This document shows positions 11,217 through 21,619 of a stretch of DNA of 64,000 bases, one piece after another. A program made the translations under genes and the position numbers. The DNA comes from Actinernus sp. WN-2022 (Eukaryota > Cnidaria > Anthozoa > Actiniaria > Actinernidae): contig JAOWCC010001634.1 of the NCBI GenBank assembly GCA_030867875.1, positions 4,201,877 through 4,265,876 on the forward strand, given 5' to 3'. Each line of letters opens with the position of its first letter. The first letter of the stretch is position 1. The notes under the pieces are model-generated. The model saw only the letters and a program-made list of their open reading frames with translations. It had not been told where the DNA came from and did not search any database.

Positions 11217-12400
11217 CCTAAGGTAATCATTGTCACAATGGTGTACCACATGCTGTCTGGTATGCTTGTAAATACACCCTCTACGGCTCCTCGCTCTATA
11301 AAATACATCATGCTTGAAAAGAGTACTATGAATATGAGCAATACGAACATTAATGACGTCAAGTCTTTCACACACGACACCATTGCTAATCCAAAACGCT
11401 GAAGCCTTTTAGAATGTCGAGAAAGTTTGAAAACACGGAAAACTCTTAGAACTCTAAGAACTACGAAGGCTTCCAAGTTGGACCCTACCACGGACTGAAG
11501 TATTAGTCTTGCGTAAAAAGGCAATATCGAGAGGAAGTCGATAATATTCATTGGAGTTTTGGTAAACGCTACAAAATCTGGATTGACCAACACCCGTAGT
11601 ACAAACTCGAACGTGAAAATACCAATGCACACGACGTCCAATAAGTCAAGAATTCTAGTCCTTTCTGCGCATGCCTGAGCAACATCGACACACGGTACAG
11701 TCTCGTACACTGTTGTGAATATACTAAGAATAATAAAGATCCCAACAAAGTATATAAATCCCATGCCAATGATAGCCCTAGGTCCACTTTCGACATCTCC
11801 CTCCAATGTCTGCCATATATAGTGCTTAAACTTTTCCCGACGTGTATTTGGGATATACACTATAGCATTTTCCTCCTCCTCTTGTTTTTTTTTCTCCTGT
11901 TCCTGTTGTTCCTGATCTTGGTCCTCGTCGAAGCAGCAGTCATGGACTTCCTTTGGCATAATACCATAGAATGTAAGTTCCTCTTCAAAACTCTCGGTAC
12001 AGTCCTCTAGTGATCGATGAAGCTTGCCATTACGATAATAGTTTAGGACGTAACGAAACAAGTGAGGGTCGCGATCAATAAAGTACTCCTTGCGCTGCGC
12101 ATCGTAGAATTTCGAAGAAAGCTGCTCGTTTCCTAGCAAAGTGTCAGGAAAACGCTTTAACGTTTCTTTCCATGTAATAAACTTCCTGCCACCGACATTA
12201 ATGACTACTTTCGCACCGGTAGATTTTGGCTTGTGCTTCCCTGTCTGTCGAGGTCCAGGATTCGGTGCTGTTCTCTCTCTTTGTCTGCAACCTCGTCGCG
12301 GAGCAGGCGATGGTAATGGCCTTGATGCACTTATACTGATCATCACGTAAAACATCCAAAGGAGCGAGTGACCTTGGTGAGAGGTGAGCTCCCTTACCAT
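11217..12400 (-). CDS. Shal/Kv4-like voltage-gated K+ channel, exon 1
   Basis: Exon 1 encodes residues 1-394 and two bases of codon 395; joined to exon 2 it gives 466 residues. Residues 64-156 are a T1 tetramerisation domain (INVGGRKF, FPDTLLG, FIDRDP, NYYRNGKLH) with the full HX5CX20CC zinc motif (H128, C134, C155, C156), which marks the non-Shaker Kv2-4 groups. An acidic, glutamine-rich linker (157-178) leads to S1 (about 209-234), S2 (250-271), S3 (282-302) and S4, with positive residues every third position (R316, R319, R322, K325, R328). S5 (349-369) and the pore helix (WYTIVTMITLG) end at a donor, GTAAGT. DTLLG and the [11 protein letters not shown] filter are most like Shal, while KLSRHSK after S4 is more Shaker-like. 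The ATG at 12400 opens a short hydrophobic, then proline-rich N-terminus; an upstream exon is possible. Confidence 0.93.
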
Positions 12401-12470
12401 TTACCGCATGTGCTATAAAAGATAAACCAGACAAGAAATCACTCGAAAATAATGGCAACCCTTACGGTAA

Positions 12471-12500
12471 TGATATTTATTTATATAGCGCAAATTGTAT
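12471..12500 (-). repeat. Isolated SINE S1 tail fragment
   Basis: ATTTATTTATATAGCGCAAA is the S1 tail in minus orientation without the rest of the element. It lies 70 bp upstream of the channel start codon, back-to-back with the SINE array that follows. Confidence 0.6.
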
Positions 12501-12562
12501 GTGGCTTGCGCATGACAACATAAATACTTGATTATTGTTGTTGCCTTTTTAATCTAATTTTT

Positions 12563-13214
12563 CGCCTCATTGGTTAGCTCAGTTGGTAGAGCACGGTCTA
12601 GAGTGTGGGAGGTCAGGGGTTCACTGGTTAGCTCAGTTGGTAGAGCACGGTCTAGAGTGCGGAAGGTCAGGGTTCACTGGTTAGCTCAGTTGGTAGAGCA
12701 CAGTCTAGAGTGTGTGAGGTCAGGGGTTCACTGGTTAGCTCAGTTGGTAGAGCACAGTCTAGAGTGCGGAAGGTCAGAGGTTCACTGGTTAGCTCAGTTG
12801 GTAGAGTACGGTCTAGAGTGCGGAAGGTCAGGGGTTCACTGGTTAGCTCAGTTGGTAGAGCACGGTCTAGAGTGCGGAAGGTCAGGGGTTCACTGGTTAG
12901 CTCAGTTGGTAGAACACGGTCTAGAGTGCGGAAGGTCAGAGGTTCACTGGTTAGCTCAGTTGGTAGAGTACGGTCTAGAGTGCGGGAGGTCGGGGGTTCG
13001 AACTCTAGCCGCGTCCTTGGGCTCCTCTTCTAATCTATATGAGGGGGACCTAAAAGAACCTGTTGCGCTATTTCGAGAAAGAGTAGGTGATTATCGATTG
13101 TCTCCAGACAACATAATTGCGCATTGCGCCAGACAAGCAGTCCGTATCACAAAAATATTATCGTGAAGCGCATTTGAACATGCTCATATATAATTTGCGT
13201 TATATAAATGAAAA
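12563..13214 (+). mobile_element. SINE S1 with tandemly amplified tRNA-like head
   Basis: Eight copies of the tRNA-like head begin at 12571, 12625, 12678, 12732, 12786, 12840, 12894 and 12948. All keep the A-box-like AGCTCAGTTGGTAGAG (one copy reads AGAAC at its end). Copies 1-7 break off in the T-arm after GGTTC; only the eighth continues into a complete B-box (GGTTCGAACTC), body and L2-like tail ending near 13214. The array therefore has eight A-box-like elements and one complete B-box. It lies divergently upstream of the K+ channel (start codon at 12400). Confidence 0.85.
12571..13001 (+). repeat. 54-bp tandem repeat, eight units
   Basis: The period is 54 bp with a single 53-bp unit. Because 54 is a multiple of three the array is open in more than one frame, but the resulting repetitive peptides are a by-product of the repeat, not genes. 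Units differ at one to four positions. Confidence 0.9.
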
Positions 13215-13237
13215 CCCTTCCCACACATTCCTTCAAG

Positions 13238-13360
13238 CAGTTCGTGCCACAACAAATATTCTTGTGAAGCGCATTTGAATATACCCAGCGAGCGATGGGG
13301 TGAGTGAGGCAGCGAGAGAGCAAGCGGGCGAGGGATCGGAGTAAGTGAGTGAGGGAGGAC
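13238..13360 (+). repeat. Duplicated SINE tail fragment and GA-rich tract
   Basis: GCAGTTCGTGCCACAACAAATATT and the TTGTGAAGCGCATTTGAATAT that follows (to 13284) duplicate part of the S1 tail region just upstream. A low-complexity purine-rich tract with GAGTGAG and GAGCGAG-like repeats fills 13285-13360. Confidence 0.6.
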
Positions 13361-13660
13361 GTTATAGACACCAGCACTTCTACATCTGTCAGTTAAAAAT
13401 CTGTTAAATGTGGAGTGGATCTGTGTCATACGTCGGGCAGCTTTTATAGTCATACAAATGCATTAACTGAGTGTGAGTTAACCAAAAACAACAGTAATTT
13501 GTTTATCCGGCTGCATCATTAACGAATTCCTCGTTTCATCGAAAATAATTAGAATTAAACATTTTAGATCGACCATATCTAAATTTTAATGTACTTATAC
13601 TTTTCAATATCGATATGTTTTTTCAATGCAAATGATGATCATTTGTAAGAATATTCATTA

Positions 13661-13820
13661 GGGCGTGTTCGAGTGACCGTATTCCAGAATAAGAATTTAT
13701 GGAATAGTCTCTGGAAATCACTGGTTCAGGCACATTTTGAGATGATATTCAGGAACACTTAGAATCCCAGTGGCTAAAATATCCCGATATAAGCTGTAAT
13801 ACGGTCAATCGAACGATCCC
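13661..13820. mobile_element. MITE flanked by TTA
   Basis: The ends GGGCGTGTTCGAGTGACCG and, on the other strand, GGGATCGTTCGATTGACCG are inverted repeats of about 25 bp. TTA lies immediately outside both ends (13658-13660 and 13821-13823), consistent with a 3-bp target duplication. Confidence 0.7.
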
Positions 13821-14239
13821 TTAATTTCATTATTCAACATAGTGGTTGTCGCAAAATTTAAGATGCAAGTGAATTTATCAGTTACACACTGTTATTAGTT
13901 ATATTATTAGTTATATGTGAATTGAATAAGCATTCAAAGCATTAGTGGTTTGGTTGGTCAGTGACCAACTGTGAATGACTTCTTTGAAAAAAAAGCACAG
14001 GACATTTATTCAAATTGTATATTTTAGAACAAAACAAGATGGCTTTCCTGTATTTGTTATATATTATTCGGCCTATTGCAAATATATTGTTCAAAACCCA
14101 ACATATAAGCCAGTTTTTATAATAATGTATTATATGTAAATGGTTAGACACGACTTCTATGGAAATCAGATATTTTATCTGTTAGACGTTTTGTGTATAA
14201 ATATTATTTAATAAATAAATAAATATTGTGAGGTTTATG

Positions 14240-15045
14240 AGGTCGCTGCACTTGTAGCGGTCTATAATGTACTCGTACAGCCCCACTTCGACTACTGTTG
14301 TGAGGTTTGGGATTCAATGGGCTGTGGATTCTCTGAGCGCCTACAAAAACTCCCAAATCTGCTAGGGTGATAATGATTTTAAAAATGAAGCTGGACAATT
14401 GACCTATATCATTATGACGTCATATCAAAACAATCTATTGTTTAAACGCTAAGGATCACGGTCGTGGGAGGGGGACAAGACAGCAACAACACAAAGGAAA
14501 TCGCTGTCAAATGCATTTTGTAAAACGCAGAATAGCGGTAATAGCCACCAAATACGGTAAATATTATGGGATAAACATTGATACAGCTAATATCTGGAAA
14601 CCAGACAATTCGAAGTTAAATTTTCCTCAGCAGAGCAGATTTAGTTCAAAATTCTATTGTTCATGTCGATTCTGTCCCCCTCATGCATAAACAAGCCGTG
14701 ACGTCATAATGATATAGGTAATTAAAATTGGCTCTAAACTCTCTTGGGTGGGTAACATTAGATGAGAGGAGAGAACAAACGGTGGCGAGGCTCATGTACA
14801 AAACACTTCATGATTCAGCTCCCACGAGAATTTCCAATATCTTTCAAAAATCAACACAGTCAGTAGTGACAATTTATGAGGGACCACGACCTAGGACCGA
14901 ATTTATAAAGAATAGCATAAGCTACAGTGGAGCGAAATTATGGAATCAAATACCAGATGACATAAGAGATTCGAATTCGCTTGAGATGTTTTGTAAGAAA
15001 CTTTCTTCATCTAGATTTACTTTAAAAAATAGAATGTCTTCTTAA
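14240..15045 (+). pseudogene. LINE reverse transcriptase, C-terminal fragment
   Basis: Two collinear pieces of a CR1/L2-like LINE protein survive. The first (about 14245-14366) contains LVQPHFDYCCEVWDSMG and RLQKLPNLLG, the conserved region after the reverse transcriptase domain. The second (14725-15045) contains LGWVTLDERREQ, YSGAKLWNQIPDDIR and FCKKL and ends near the natural stop. Between them a MITE (14403-14718) has been inserted and the intervening residues are lost. The fragment is 5'-truncated and non-functional. Confidence 0.85.
14403..14718. mobile_element. MITE inside the LINE fragment
   Basis: Perfect 20-bp inverted ends, CCTATATCATTATGACGTCA and its complement, bound a 316-bp non-coding unit. 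The insertion explains the break in the LINE reading frame. I could not define a target duplication. Confidence 0.8.
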
Positions 15046-15046
15046 T

Positions 15047-15193
15047 ATTTTAGTATATATATATAATGTAGATAAAGTATGTAAATATATATATATATAT
15101 TTATTTATAAACAGTATGTATATATATTATTATTATATATATATATATATTGAGCACTCTCAATAGCCGATGAAGACTTCACCGCTTTCCCTG

Positions 15194-15235
<42 letters not shown>
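15047..15235. repeat. TA-rich microsatellite
   Basis: Two TA tracts (about 15050-15155 interrupted, 15196-15235 nearly pure) follow the LINE 3' end. The second is the target of the next element. Confidence 0.85.
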
Positions 15236-15238
<3 letters not shown>

Positions 15239-17024
15239 CGAAGTGCAAAACTTTGACCCCCGCTCCTCAACTATATCAATATATCGGGTGCATTATGGGT
15301 AGGAGTAAGTTCATTAAAATGCAACTACAACCAAATATCCGAGCGCGTTTGCAAATCATCACAGCGAAGACTTGTGTACGTAGTTGATTTAAATTTCAAG
15401 AATTTATCTAGAATACAACACTTTTACTCGGAACAGGCAGGAAAGTTTAAAGTAAAGTAAATGCACTCTATATTTTCTGTTTGGACAAATATTTTTCCTG
15501 ATTTTATATTATAAATTAATGTTTACTTTAGCAGAACGTAACGCGGACGGAACTATCATGCCGAATTTCATCTGCGAAGCAAGAATTCAACGCTATTTTG
15601 GAAAGGTTTCGCGGAAAATTGAAGAGATTAAAATAGCTAAAAGGTTTACACAATTTTATAAATTTATTGACAACAAATTCATAAAACATTTAATTATATT
15701 GATTAAGAAACGGTAGAAATTAACGTATCCCATATCATTGCCATATTTTATGGTATTAAACGATTCTAAAAAATTCTAATAAACTCTTAGTTATTCCTCT
15801 TGAAATTCTCTTATCCAGTTTTATTCAAGGTTCGGAGGGATCCTGTTTTTTGGTATAATTTTTTTAGTAAAAGCTTTTATGAAAGGTACGTTCGATAATT
15901 CTTGGATTCGCATTGCTGAATGTTCTTATTATTGTTGCACAGTTTTCTTTCATTCTTAAAATGTATTTTGTATGCTATTTAAATTGTGACGAAACTGTTT
16001 ATTTAGCTTCGTCATTAAACCAAAAACGTTAGCAGCTATGGTCCCATTTAACAACATCACTTTATTGTGAATCCTAGTTTCCTAATTTCGTAGATAACGA
16101 GCCGCGACAAACGTTTGAATATTTAATTTTCGAAGTTTCATTTTGTAATTATATTGCAGCTCGGAACAACATCAGTTTTTTCATCAGATTGTGAATTTCG
16201 TCTCATTGGGATCAGCTAAAAATAAACATTACACAACAGTTAAAGAAAACGATTCGATGTTCAAACTGTAAGAGGTTTCCTTACGTTACACTATAAAGTG
16301 TATATTTTGCTTTGTCGATACGTTTTCCAACTATAAGCCAGGCTCTTGTGCAATCTGTGAATCCGGTCAGCTCCGGTCAGTACATATGAATCCTTTCATT
16401 CTGCTCTTTGAAACGTTATATCAGTCTAATAACACTGATCAGTTCAGTCTTCACAGAAGTATAAGACAGAGAACGGAATACCTGCGCTGATAGCGAGCTG
16501 AATTTTTTCATCGCTCTCAGTTTTGGTTTAGAATCACTGACAACAAATGTAGAATGTCAAAGTTTCAAACGAATTGATATTGGCCCTGAACCCACAGATC
16601 AGGTGTAATCATGTCTCCTCTTCATGGGTTATCTCGATATTTTAGGTCATCAGAAGATATCCTAACAGCTTCATAAATAGCTCTGAATTCACGCTTCGAA
16701 CCTGAATTCGGCATGATCATTTTTCGTTCTCTTCCGCCGACCAGGGTATGTTCTGTTTTGCAAATATTCGATCTAACAGTAAATATATAGAGTGCATTTA
16801 AATACTCAGGTTTATTTAAGCTGTCCTGCCTGTCCCGAGTAAAAATGTTGTATTCTAGATGAAATCTTGAGCATTAAATCAACTGCATAAGTCTTCGCTA
16901 TGACGATTTGCAAACGCGCGCGGATATTTGGCTGTAGTTGCATTTTATTGAACTTACTCCTACCCATAATGCACCCGATATATTGATATAGTTGAGGAGC
17001 GGGGGTCAAAGTTTTTGCACTTCG

Positions 17025-17027
<3 letters not shown>
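15236..17027. mobile_element. Tc1/mariner-like element with long terminal inverted repeats
   Basis: The ends CAGCGAAGTGCAAAA occur inverted at 15236 and 17027, each flanked outside by TA, the target site of the Tc1/mariner superfamily. The inverted arms are exceptionally long, about 250 bp at high identity and recognisable to roughly 370 bp (shared ATCATGCCGAATT near 15560 and 16715). The interior has a short frame at 15519-15716 but nothing I recognise as a DDE transposase, so the copy is probably non-autonomous or decayed. Confidence 0.75.
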
Positions 17028-17057
<30 letters not shown>

Positions 17058-17060
<3 letters not shown>

Positions 17061-17211
17061 TCGATGCCAAAAAGGTTGTCCAGCAGAACATAATATAATA
17101 CTACAATATCCATTGTTTTGGCCTATTGTTTTGACCAAGACAATAGCCCAAAACAATGGATATTAAAGTATTATATTATGTTCTGCTGGACAACCTTTTT
17201 GGCATCGACTG
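17058..17211. mobile_element. Palindromic mariner-type MITE, copy 1
   Basis: The 154-bp unit folds almost end to end: CAGTCGATGCCAAAAAGG at the left and its exact complement at the right, with arms of about 70 bp and a very short loop. It lies in a TA repeat; the left flank is TA, the right flank TT. Confidence 0.85.
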
Positions 17212-17237
17212 TTTTTATATATATATATATATATATA

Positions 17238-17395
17238 CAGTCAATGCCAAAAAGGTTGTCCAGCAGAACATAATATAATACTATAATATCCATTGTTTTG
17301 GGCCATATATTGTCTTGGTCTAGACAATAGCCCAAAACAATGGATATTATAGTATTATATTATGTTCTGCTGGACAACCTTTTTGGCATTGACTG
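17238..17395. mobile_element. Palindromic mariner-type MITE, copy 2
   Basis: Nearly identical to the preceding copy but with CAGTCAATGCC at both ends, so the change is present in both arms. TA flanks both ends. The two copies are separated by a 21-bp TA tract. A related end, CAGTCGTCCACCAAAATG, is seen near 29949. Confidence 0.88.
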
Positions 17396-17677
17396 TACAT
17401 ATTGATTATATACAATGAAACAAAAAAACTCTGCAAAAGACTTACATATATCATGTATATATATCCTTTATATTTCCATCAAACTTTCTTGACAGTTGTT
17501 GCTTTGGTAGACACAAAGAGACATAATAGGCTTAATTGTTTCCTTTCTGTTTGACGGTAACGAAGTAGCAAGTTCAACCGTGAAACTCTGCCATTTTGGC
17601 ATGCAATATTTTGATCACACATTTTCAATAGCAAAAGCGGTAGCCGGTCAGTCGCCTTTCTTTAGTTGCTCAATAAT

Positions 17678-17894
17678 CTAAGGGTTTACATGACGCGTTT
17701 ACTGCTCCCGAGGCAAGATGTGTCACGAGATGAAAATTAGTTGTTTATGTTTATGGTCTCTTGGTTGTTTTGTGTACGACTTTATCCCTCATAACATTAC
17801 ATTTTTTACAGGGAATGATCTTAATCCAACTATAAAGAAATTTGATAAGAAATGTCGCCGCGGGATTAAACGTGTCATGTAAACAGGCCCTTAG
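17678..17894. mobile_element. MITE, CTAAGGG end type
   Basis: CTAAGGGTTTACATGACGCG at the left matches the inverted CTAAGGGCCTGTTTACATGA at the right with a small gap; inner CCCG/CGGG extends the arms. Confidence 0.65.
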
Positions 17895-18065
17895 TTTAGG
17901 ACAACATTAGCATAACGCCCTTAAATGACGTCATTTCAAGGATTTGTAATGCTTTTTATAGTAAAACTACGACCATAAATCGCCCAAAAATGGTTGAACA
18001 AGATTTAAGACACTTTACTGCGCCCAAATAAATTATTTCTGGCTAGGGCTTATAAGGCACTTTAA

Positions 18066-18843
18066 CTCGAGCTCCGAAGCCACTTCGTGAATTTAAACAA
18101 AATGTCATAACTTTTAAGATTTTTGCCAAATTCTGCTCAGATCTTCACAAACAGCTAGTGCACAATTTATAGACTGACAACTGATAATGTCAAAATTTGA
18201 CCCGTTCAGACATACTAATGACGTTTCAGTGTGACGTAAATCAACCCCACTTTTTTGACATTTCGAGATCTAGGCGAACGATTTGTTTTCAAATAACTGG
18301 AAACTGTTCAAACTTATAACACACATACACGGTGCAAATTTTATCGAAATCCCTTGGGCTGAATTGGCCAAAGTTTGGGCTCTGAATTTCTCACCTTAGT
18401 AACGTTGTCAAAATTGAAAGGACCGTAGCTTTCTGTCAACGGAAGTGATTAGAATCCAAGCTGGTTAAAAGTATTTGCCAAAGCTTAGTAAATAAAAGTG
18501 TGCTACCAAAAACAAAACAAAAGTTGTGAATATTTCTTTCGATCCAGTAGAAAAATTGCAAAAACTCAAAATCTAAAAATTCCAGGATATCAAAAAGCCG
18601 CTCAAGAGAATTTTTTAACGTTTCTGAGCTATATAAATTCAATCTTTCATAAGAGTAATACACCAAATCCTATCGCTGAGAAATATCTACAATTGGAGAT
18701 ATAATTTTTCAAAGAGGAGCACATCAGAGCCGAGGTTTTACATAGTGTACTATTTGTGAACATTTGAGCAGAATCAGGCAAAAATCTTAAAACTTATGAC
18801 ATTCTGTTTAAATTCGCAAAGTGGCTTCGGAGATTCAATCGAG
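18066..18843. mobile_element. Foldback element with 100-bp arms
   Basis: Arms at 18066-18165 and 18750-18843 are inverted copies sharing CTCCGAAGCCACTT, TTTGCC and TTCTGCTCA. The interior of about 580 bp has no recognisable protein. Confidence 0.65.
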
Positions 18844-18989
18844 ACAACTTAAACGCTGCACCGTTTTTTAACGAAATAAAAACTAAAATACTCTCAAAAT
18901 ATCCTTCTTTCATTTCTATATTATTAACTCAGATGAGTTCAAAAATTATTGTACTGTCAACGTTTTAAATCTCCATCACAGTATATGAT

Positions 18990-19091
18990 ATAATTCGACA
19001 CAAATGAGAGTTTAAAACGATTTTAAACGTAAACCACATTATAATTCGACACAAATGAGAGTTTAAACGATTTTAAACATTTGTTTATCTC
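18990..19091. repeat. 51-bp tandem duplication
   Basis: ATAATTCGACACAAATGAGA and the 30 bases after it occur twice in direct orientation, starting at 18990 and 19041. Confidence 0.85.
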
Positions 19092-19775
19092 GCTAAGGGG
19101 CTGTGTACATGAAGAAAAGTTGGCCCCAGTGCTAAGACTAGACGAATTGTTTTCGTTATGCAAACCTCAAGGGATCGATATAGCCATAGTAAGAGGACCT
19201 AGGCCTACTGATATGCATATATATATATATATACATGTACATAACTTGTAATAAAGATCCAAAGCCTTATTCCAACGGATAGTCCAGCTACGAGGATCCA
19301 AGGATTCACAGACCGTGCTTTGCGAGGAGTTCAATAAGATTAATAGAAATGGCAAAGACAGGCAACTCATAACTGTAAAATAAAAATATTTAGAACGTTT
19401 CGGCCATTCAGCCCTCTTCAGCTGTACTGATATACCAGTGTGTATTTTATCATTTTATTTATCGATGCTATATTGTAATTAGAATTTGTCTTGTATAGTT
19501 CTATGTATTAACACGCCTCTTATGGAAACCAGCTTAATAGTGGATGGGCGGCCAGCGTGGATAATAAATAAGGTTGATCACTCTATCTATGGCAAAGAAA
19601 CGGAAACATATTGTTTTGCATGGATTCAAGGGTTCGGATTCTCCCACAGAAACACATCCTTAGTATACACCATTTTATAGAACATAAGGAACATCTTTCA
19701 ATTAATCGGTATCGAATGCATGACAATACTTACTATTTGATGTATACATAGGTACGTAGGTACTTATTGACTGAG
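19092..19775. other. No gene recognised
   Basis: Short chance frames only; a TA-rich tract near 19215. Confidence 0.45.
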
Positions 19776-19776
19776 T

Positions 19777-19846
19777 GAGAAGGCCGGATGGGAAAATAAT
19801 TGCACATCGCGAGGTCCGTACAAATATTTTCCCATCCTGCCCGACT
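19777..19846. repeat. Short inverted repeat
   Basis: GGCCGGATGGGAAAAT and the complementary ATTTTCCCATCCTGCCC pair across about 30 bp; probably the remains of a small MITE. Confidence 0.5.
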
Positions 19847-19923
19847 TTTTTATGATATTACCATTTTCAAATGGCAAAACAACAAGCAAAATATCGAGCA
19901 TGGCTGGACGGCGACCTTGTTGA

Positions 19924-20095
19924 TTTGAAACTAGCCTGCTTGCAGGCGGTGGAGGGTGTTTTTTCGCGCAGCAAACGGATCATCGAAGCCGCCGCCATAT
20001 TGGCCGAGCGTGATTGAGACCTGGGATCGAATGACAAATGGAGGGGGGAGCGGGGTGGGGGAGAAGAAGCAGATGCAAGCAGGCTAATTTGAAAC
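19924..20095. mobile_element. MITE, TAGCCTGCTTGCA end type
   Basis: TTTGAAACTAGCCTGCTTGC at the left and its near complement GCAAGCAGGCTAATTTGAAA at the right bound a 172-bp unit that is GC-richer than its surroundings. Confidence 0.7.
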
Positions 20096-20182
20096 ACGAA
20101 CAGTCCTCATCACATCACTTTATAAATGGTAATTAAAGCGCGCGCAGGGCCGTACTGGCCATACTATGATAAAACAATTTCA

Positions 20183-20801
20183 TATATGAGGAGGGGACAA
20201 ACTACGACATTAGCGAATTTAAGATACGACTACTTCGACTACGGTTGGACGTGCCTAGCGGTCGTCTAGAGTACTGGGCCGAGTACGCAACGAATGTTGC
20301 GAAAATTTCAACATTTTGGCGAGACTGAGCTGAAACCAACGCGTTACCGATCAAATTGACCAAAATTCCCGCATAAGTTATGCCCAAAAACGCTGTAAAC
20401 TCGAACAGAGAGCAATTTATTGTGTATTTTAAAGGTTAGCTATTGACATATCCAAAAGAGTGGTGAATTTCTTACATTAAATCCGACTAACGTACTCTCT
20501 TGTAGTGACTACGAAAAACACGCCGACTTCTCGCCATCGTCGACTCGCTACGGTAAAATGAAGCCAACACGAGTGTCCTTTATTGGCACGCGTCCGTAGT
20601 CGTAGACCGTAGTCATCGTATCTTAAATTCCCTAATGACTACGGCACGGTTACGGCTGTACGGCATGCCGTGAGGCTGAAATGGTTTCCATTGTTTTTAA
20701 TTATCCTGCTGATCCAATCGAATTACAGAGTTACGGTACAGCACGGTTACAATAAGACTACGGATCGACATGCCACAGTTTGTACCACTCATACGAAATC
20801 T
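20183..20801. mobile_element. MITE, family M2, copy 1, split by another MITE
   Basis: The ends GGGACAAACTACG (20193) and the complementary CACAGTTTGTACCACTCAT (20776) are those of the element at 56920-57068, and the interior CTGTACGGCATGCCGT and CAGAGTTACGGTACAGCACG match it as well. The left end is separated from the rest by an insertion at 20208-20637. Confidence 0.75.
20208..20637. mobile_element. MITE inserted in M2
   Basis: CATTAG.GAATTTAAGATACGA at both ends (inverted) with an inner ACTACGG bound a 430-bp unit. It interrupts the M2 element after its 25-bp left end. Confidence 0.75.
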
Positions 20802-21619
20802 TCTCCAATCCAAAGTATTTAATGATGTCTGCACGCACTTATAATAATTATGCACTTTCGGCTTTCAAGATCTCAGCCGTTCTATTTTACTATCTGACTC
20901 CCTCTTCGGTAAATGGAAAAATCGAGAGTATCACTTACTCACGCACTCATCTATCCGTAAACTTTGGCCGGGGAGACCTGGTAATCGCTTAAAATTTGTA
21001 AAACACTTGACTGACAGGTCTGCAACTGAAATATGCGCATGTCCAGTCAGAGGTAGAAATCGCGGGAGCAGTCCTAAATGGAAAAGACCGAGGGTCAAGG
21101 GGGACATTGCAAGAGTTAAGAGTTTTATTAGTTTAGTTATCAACTTGACATCTTTTTTATCTTCAGTTGAGCTGAGCAGTTTCTCAATACACCTTATATT
21201 CACACGTGCTGATTTTCGATATCAGTAAACTGAGATCTCTAACATGGAAACAACCACTGTCATCTCAAAGAGCTATTTTGGAAATTTGCGTACACCTAAT
21301 TTGCATAATGTGCATGCATGAGATAGACGTTTTAGAATGATCTGAAATCAATGTTAGGCGGTGTACTTATACTCTACTATATTCTAATGTGTCACTTAGC
21401 TAGATTAGCGAAACTTTGAAGTCTAGTGTCACATTTTGGCTCGCAGGGCGCCGGGCCATAAAACCACACTACAGACAATATACCTGCCGTTTTGACATAT
21501 AAGTACCTTATGGAGGTTATTTTTAATCCATTAACATCGAAGGATTTCCAACAGCATGTCAAAATTGTTCACCTATACTTTTCATATGAAAATACTTTCA
21601 TAGTTTAGATGTTCCTTAA

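Noticed and set aside
11569..12350. Additional reading frames overlapping the K+ channel exon
   Set aside because: They are other-frame shadows of a 395-codon exon with unambiguous channel domains.
12571..13001. CRISPR-like array or repetitive protein gene
   Set aside because: The units are directly joined without spacers, each is a tRNA-like SINE head, and the open frames follow only from the 54-bp period.
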